From IMG/VR virus record IMGVR_UViG_3300032157_000016, positions 1-49,282 of that record: a stretch of DNA of 49,282 nucleotides; one strand, 5' to 3'. Source of the stretch: a virus. The notes beneath the pieces are model-generated. The model searched no databases. It worked only from the letters and a program-made list of their open reading frames with translations, and was not told the origin of the DNA. How positions within the stretch are numbered: position 1 is the stretch's first letter; every line of letters begins with the position of its first letter. A program made the position numbers and the translations under genes. Shown one piece after another: positions 47,213 to 49,282 of the stretch.

Positions 47213-49242
47213 TTCCGCAAATGCTCCGGGATGGTCCACTTCTTCTTGGCGGCTGGCTTAGTGGAGTTCGGCAACGTGCTGCCGACAATCGACGCCGCGA
47301 CCGCGCAGCCCACGAGGCAGTCAAATAGATGGTTATCCGGGGCGTTTGGCGGCGATTTCCAGACGTCGACTTGCCGGTCGCCGTCCTTCTTGCGTGTGCA
47401 GATTTCCGCCGTGCAGTGGTCGGCAATCATTCGGTGGACGTCGGGCTTATTGCCCCACAGCGAAAGACACCCCTTGTCCCCCATCGCCGTGGCGAACCGA
47501 GAATGGATGAACGATTTCCAGTAGTTCGTATCGAACATGACGTGCTGCGTCGTCCGCTTCAGACCCGTCACGATTCGCCAGCGGTGCCCGACTCTAACGC
47601 CCGGCTGCTTGGTCCACTCCGCCATCGGGCGCGCAGTCGGGCCGATGCCTTTACCTCGGGACGGCAAGAGAATCGAAGCGTAGGGCGACGTCCGGCAGAA
47701 CGCCGTGATAGTCTCGTCGAGAACGCCCTCGCTCACGTCCACGAGGATCTTCGATAGCCGCAGCACACCGCCGCCGACCCGCTGATATTCCTTCTTGGCG
47801 AGCTGGTCCACGAGCGCCGTCAAGCCGCCGTGAATCGTGCCTTCTAGCCCTGCCCCTTTGAATAGCTGCGCGAGGTTTCGCTTCGCGTTGCGATAAACGA
47901 AGTATTGGGCTTTCTGGTCGGGGAAGCAGCCATAATCGACCACGTAGCCCGTGAAGTCGTCTTTCCATCCGACCATCGCGTAGTAGAGAACGCGATGCTG
48001 CACGTCGATGAACGCCGTCAGGTGGTTGACGTCGGGAGAGATTTTCCAGCGGTCGATGCCGTTGGTCTTGGTAGCGATGGCGTCGGCGGTGACGGCGCCC
48101 TCCGATTGGGCGTCGATGATGGGTTCGTTCTGGTATTCGGCGAAGTAGGCGGCGTCGCCGATGTCCCAGCGGATTTGATATTGATGGTGCAAGGCGGAAA
48201 CGTCGTCGGCGCCCTTGCGTTCCTCCCATGCGACCGACGCCCCCTCGTGCATCGCGGCGAAGTTCTGGCGAACAAACTCCGCCGCCGCTTCCTTCCCTTG
48301 GTCGACTCGAATCTGCCGGCACTCTTCCCACAGGTCTTCCCGTTTCGGCCAGGCGTAGACGCTCTTGGTTCGCTCCCCTTGCCACTGCGGTGACTTGGCG
48401 TTGTCAAGGATCGTGTCGGCGAGGTCGCCCTGCCGGATGACCGTGCAGGGGATTAGGATCGCCGTTCGCTTGCCCGGACCCGCTAGGCCGGCGATGGCAC
48501 CGTTGATGACGGCAAGGCGTTCCAGGCATTGACTCGGCGAGCGTGCGGACTGGTCGGTCTGCGGGTCGTCGACGATGACCAGCGACGGGCGGACCGCCGT
48601 GCCGTCCGGGGCGAAGTGCATCGGTCCCCGAATCTCGCCGGTGATGCCGCAGTAACGAATCAGAACGCCGCTCGATTTGCTCCCTTCGATGGTTGGGAAG
48701 ATGATTTGGTCGGCGGTCCAACTGATATTGGTATTCTTGCCGTCGACGGTCTGCCCGGTGCAACGCCGAGCCTCGCCGCGGAGTTGGCGAATCGGATAGC
48801 AGACTTCCGGGAAGTCTTCCATCAACAGGTCGTTGTATCGAAGCTGATACTTTAGGTTGACGAGGTTGCGGGCGCTCGAATCCGCCGTCGCATTGACCAA
48901 CTGAATGTAGAGATGCCGACCAGTCAACGCCGCCCACAATGACGCCATCAGTGCGATCGTCGTCTTGCCGGACCCACGCGGCATCGCTTCGGCGAACATC
49001 TCGCGATCGATAACGACGCGCTGAACCTTTTCCAGAATCTTCAGGTGGTCTGGCGACCACGGGAGCGAAAAGACTTCAGGGAAGTAGGTCGTACAAAAGA
49101 ACGCGAAGTCGTTCTCTGCTTGCGCACGCCGCGCAGGATCGACGATCGGCGGGATTGAACCGATCTCTTGACCGGCTGCGGTTTGAGCAGCTTGGCGATT
49201 GCGAGCGGACTCGCGATGCAGGTCGTAAGCGGTGCTAGTCAA
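47209..49242 (-). CDS. large terminase subunit (TerL)
   Basis: 677 aa from a TTG start (a stop lies three codons upstream; no ATG was found near). The ATPase domain has Walker A in PRGSGKTT (88-95) and Walker B in LVIVDDPQTD (221-230); the nuclease domain contains AFIDVQHRVLYYAMVG and YVVDYG. Known role: packages DNA into proheads and cuts it. The gene begins 40 bp from the right edge and no small terminase was recognised. No good ribosome site precedes the start; the first codon is uncertain. Confidence 0.9.
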   Translation of the reverse strand: MTSTAYDLHRESARNRQAAQTAAGQEIGSIPPIVDPARRAQAENDFAFFCTTYFPEVFSLPWSPDHLKILEKVQRVVIDREMFAEAMPRGSGKTTIALMASLWAALTGRHLYIQLVNATADSSARNLVNLKYQLRYNDLLMEDFPEVCYPIRQLRGEARRCTGQTVDGKNTNISWTADQIIFPTIEGSKSSGVLIRYCGITGEIRGPMHFAPDGTAVRPSLVIVDDPQTDQSARSPSQCLERLAVINGAIAGLAGPGKRTAILIPCTVIRQGDLADTILDNAKSPQWQGERTKSVYAWPKREDLWEECRQIRVDQGKEAAAEFVRQNFAAMHEGASVAWEERKGADDVSALHHQYQIRWDIGDAAYFAEYQNEPIIDAQSEGAVTADAIATKTNGIDRWKISPDVNHLTAFIDVQHRVLYYAMVGWKDDFTGYVVDYGCFPDQKAQYFVYRNAKRNLAQLFKGAGLEGTIHGGLTALVDQLAKKEYQRVGGGVLRLSKILVDVSEGVLDETITAFCRTSPYASILLPSRGKGIGPTARPMAEWTKQPGVRVGHRWRIVTGLKRTTQHVMFDTNYWKSFIHSRFATAMGDKGCLSLWGNKPDVHRMIADHCTAEICTRKKDGDRQVDVWKSPPNAPDNHLFDCLVGCAVAASIVGSTLPNSTKPAAKKKWTIPEHLRK

Positions 49243-49282
49243 GAGGAATCAAAAACAAAGAAACATTATTGACTAAATACGC

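Noticed and set aside
1-49282. CRISPR array, tRNA or rRNA genes, insertion sequences
   Set aside because: No regularly spaced repeats of array type, no tRNA cloverleaf and no transposase motif were seen on reading both strands.

Overview
The window looks like a nearly complete genome of a temperate, long-tailed (siphovirus-type) phage or prophage of a planctomycete-like host. Seen in the sequence: a lambda-type portal, large terminase, protease-capsid fusion, tail tube, tape measure, integrase and repressor, in a GC-rich sequence with tightly overlapping genes (ATGA and TGATG junctions almost everywhere). The host guess is inference. It rests on a PEP-CTERM protein, a MauG-type di-heme peroxidase, a subtilase and signal-peptide proteins rich in Ala and Ser, a combination common in Planctomycetes. 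No rRNA, tRNA or CRISPR array was seen.

Layout. Positions 49242 to 33275 (minus strand) are the head and tail module: terminase, two small coupled genes, a GIY-YIG endonuclease, a small pre-portal protein, portal, protease-capsid fusion, capsid cement protein, connectors, tail tube, tail chaperones, tape measure and distal tail proteins. Positions 30590 to 33008 (plus strand) carry the integrase and then a promoter-driven cassette with a PEP-CTERM protein, a membrane-anchored protein and a small protein, probably expressed in the lysogen. Positions 30005 to 30391 hold the switch: a small XRE repressor between two leftward promoters, each with the same 16-bp operator-like site in the same place.

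Positions 29715 to 11559 (minus strand) form the early region. It holds a DNA methyltransferase with a coupled zinc-ribbon protein, many small phage genes, an IbrA/IbrB-like pair, a putative exonuclease and annealing protein, a DUF2303 protein, a replication initiator gene with tandem decamer repeats inside it (probable origin), a helicase-loader candidate, a DUF1064 nuclease, an ASCH-like protein, a DUF4031 protein and a CsrA-like regulator.

Positions 11552 to 7600 (minus strand) are a separate transcription unit with a strong promoter and a terminator. It encodes a 36-aa membrane peptide, a small helical protein, a subtilisin-like protease, a di-heme cytochrome c peroxidase, a membrane-anchored protein and a secreted protein. 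This is the least expected part of the window and the best candidate for an undescribed system. Positions 7579 to 106 (minus strand) carry a membrane/coiled-coil protein and a run of fibre-like structural proteins (LamG-like domain, beta-helix tailspike candidate).

The terminase begins 40 bp from the right edge and the last late gene ends 105 bp from the left edge, so the window may be a circular genome opened just upstream of the terminase. This cannot be proved from the sequence alone. No small terminase subunit and no classical endolysin were recognised.
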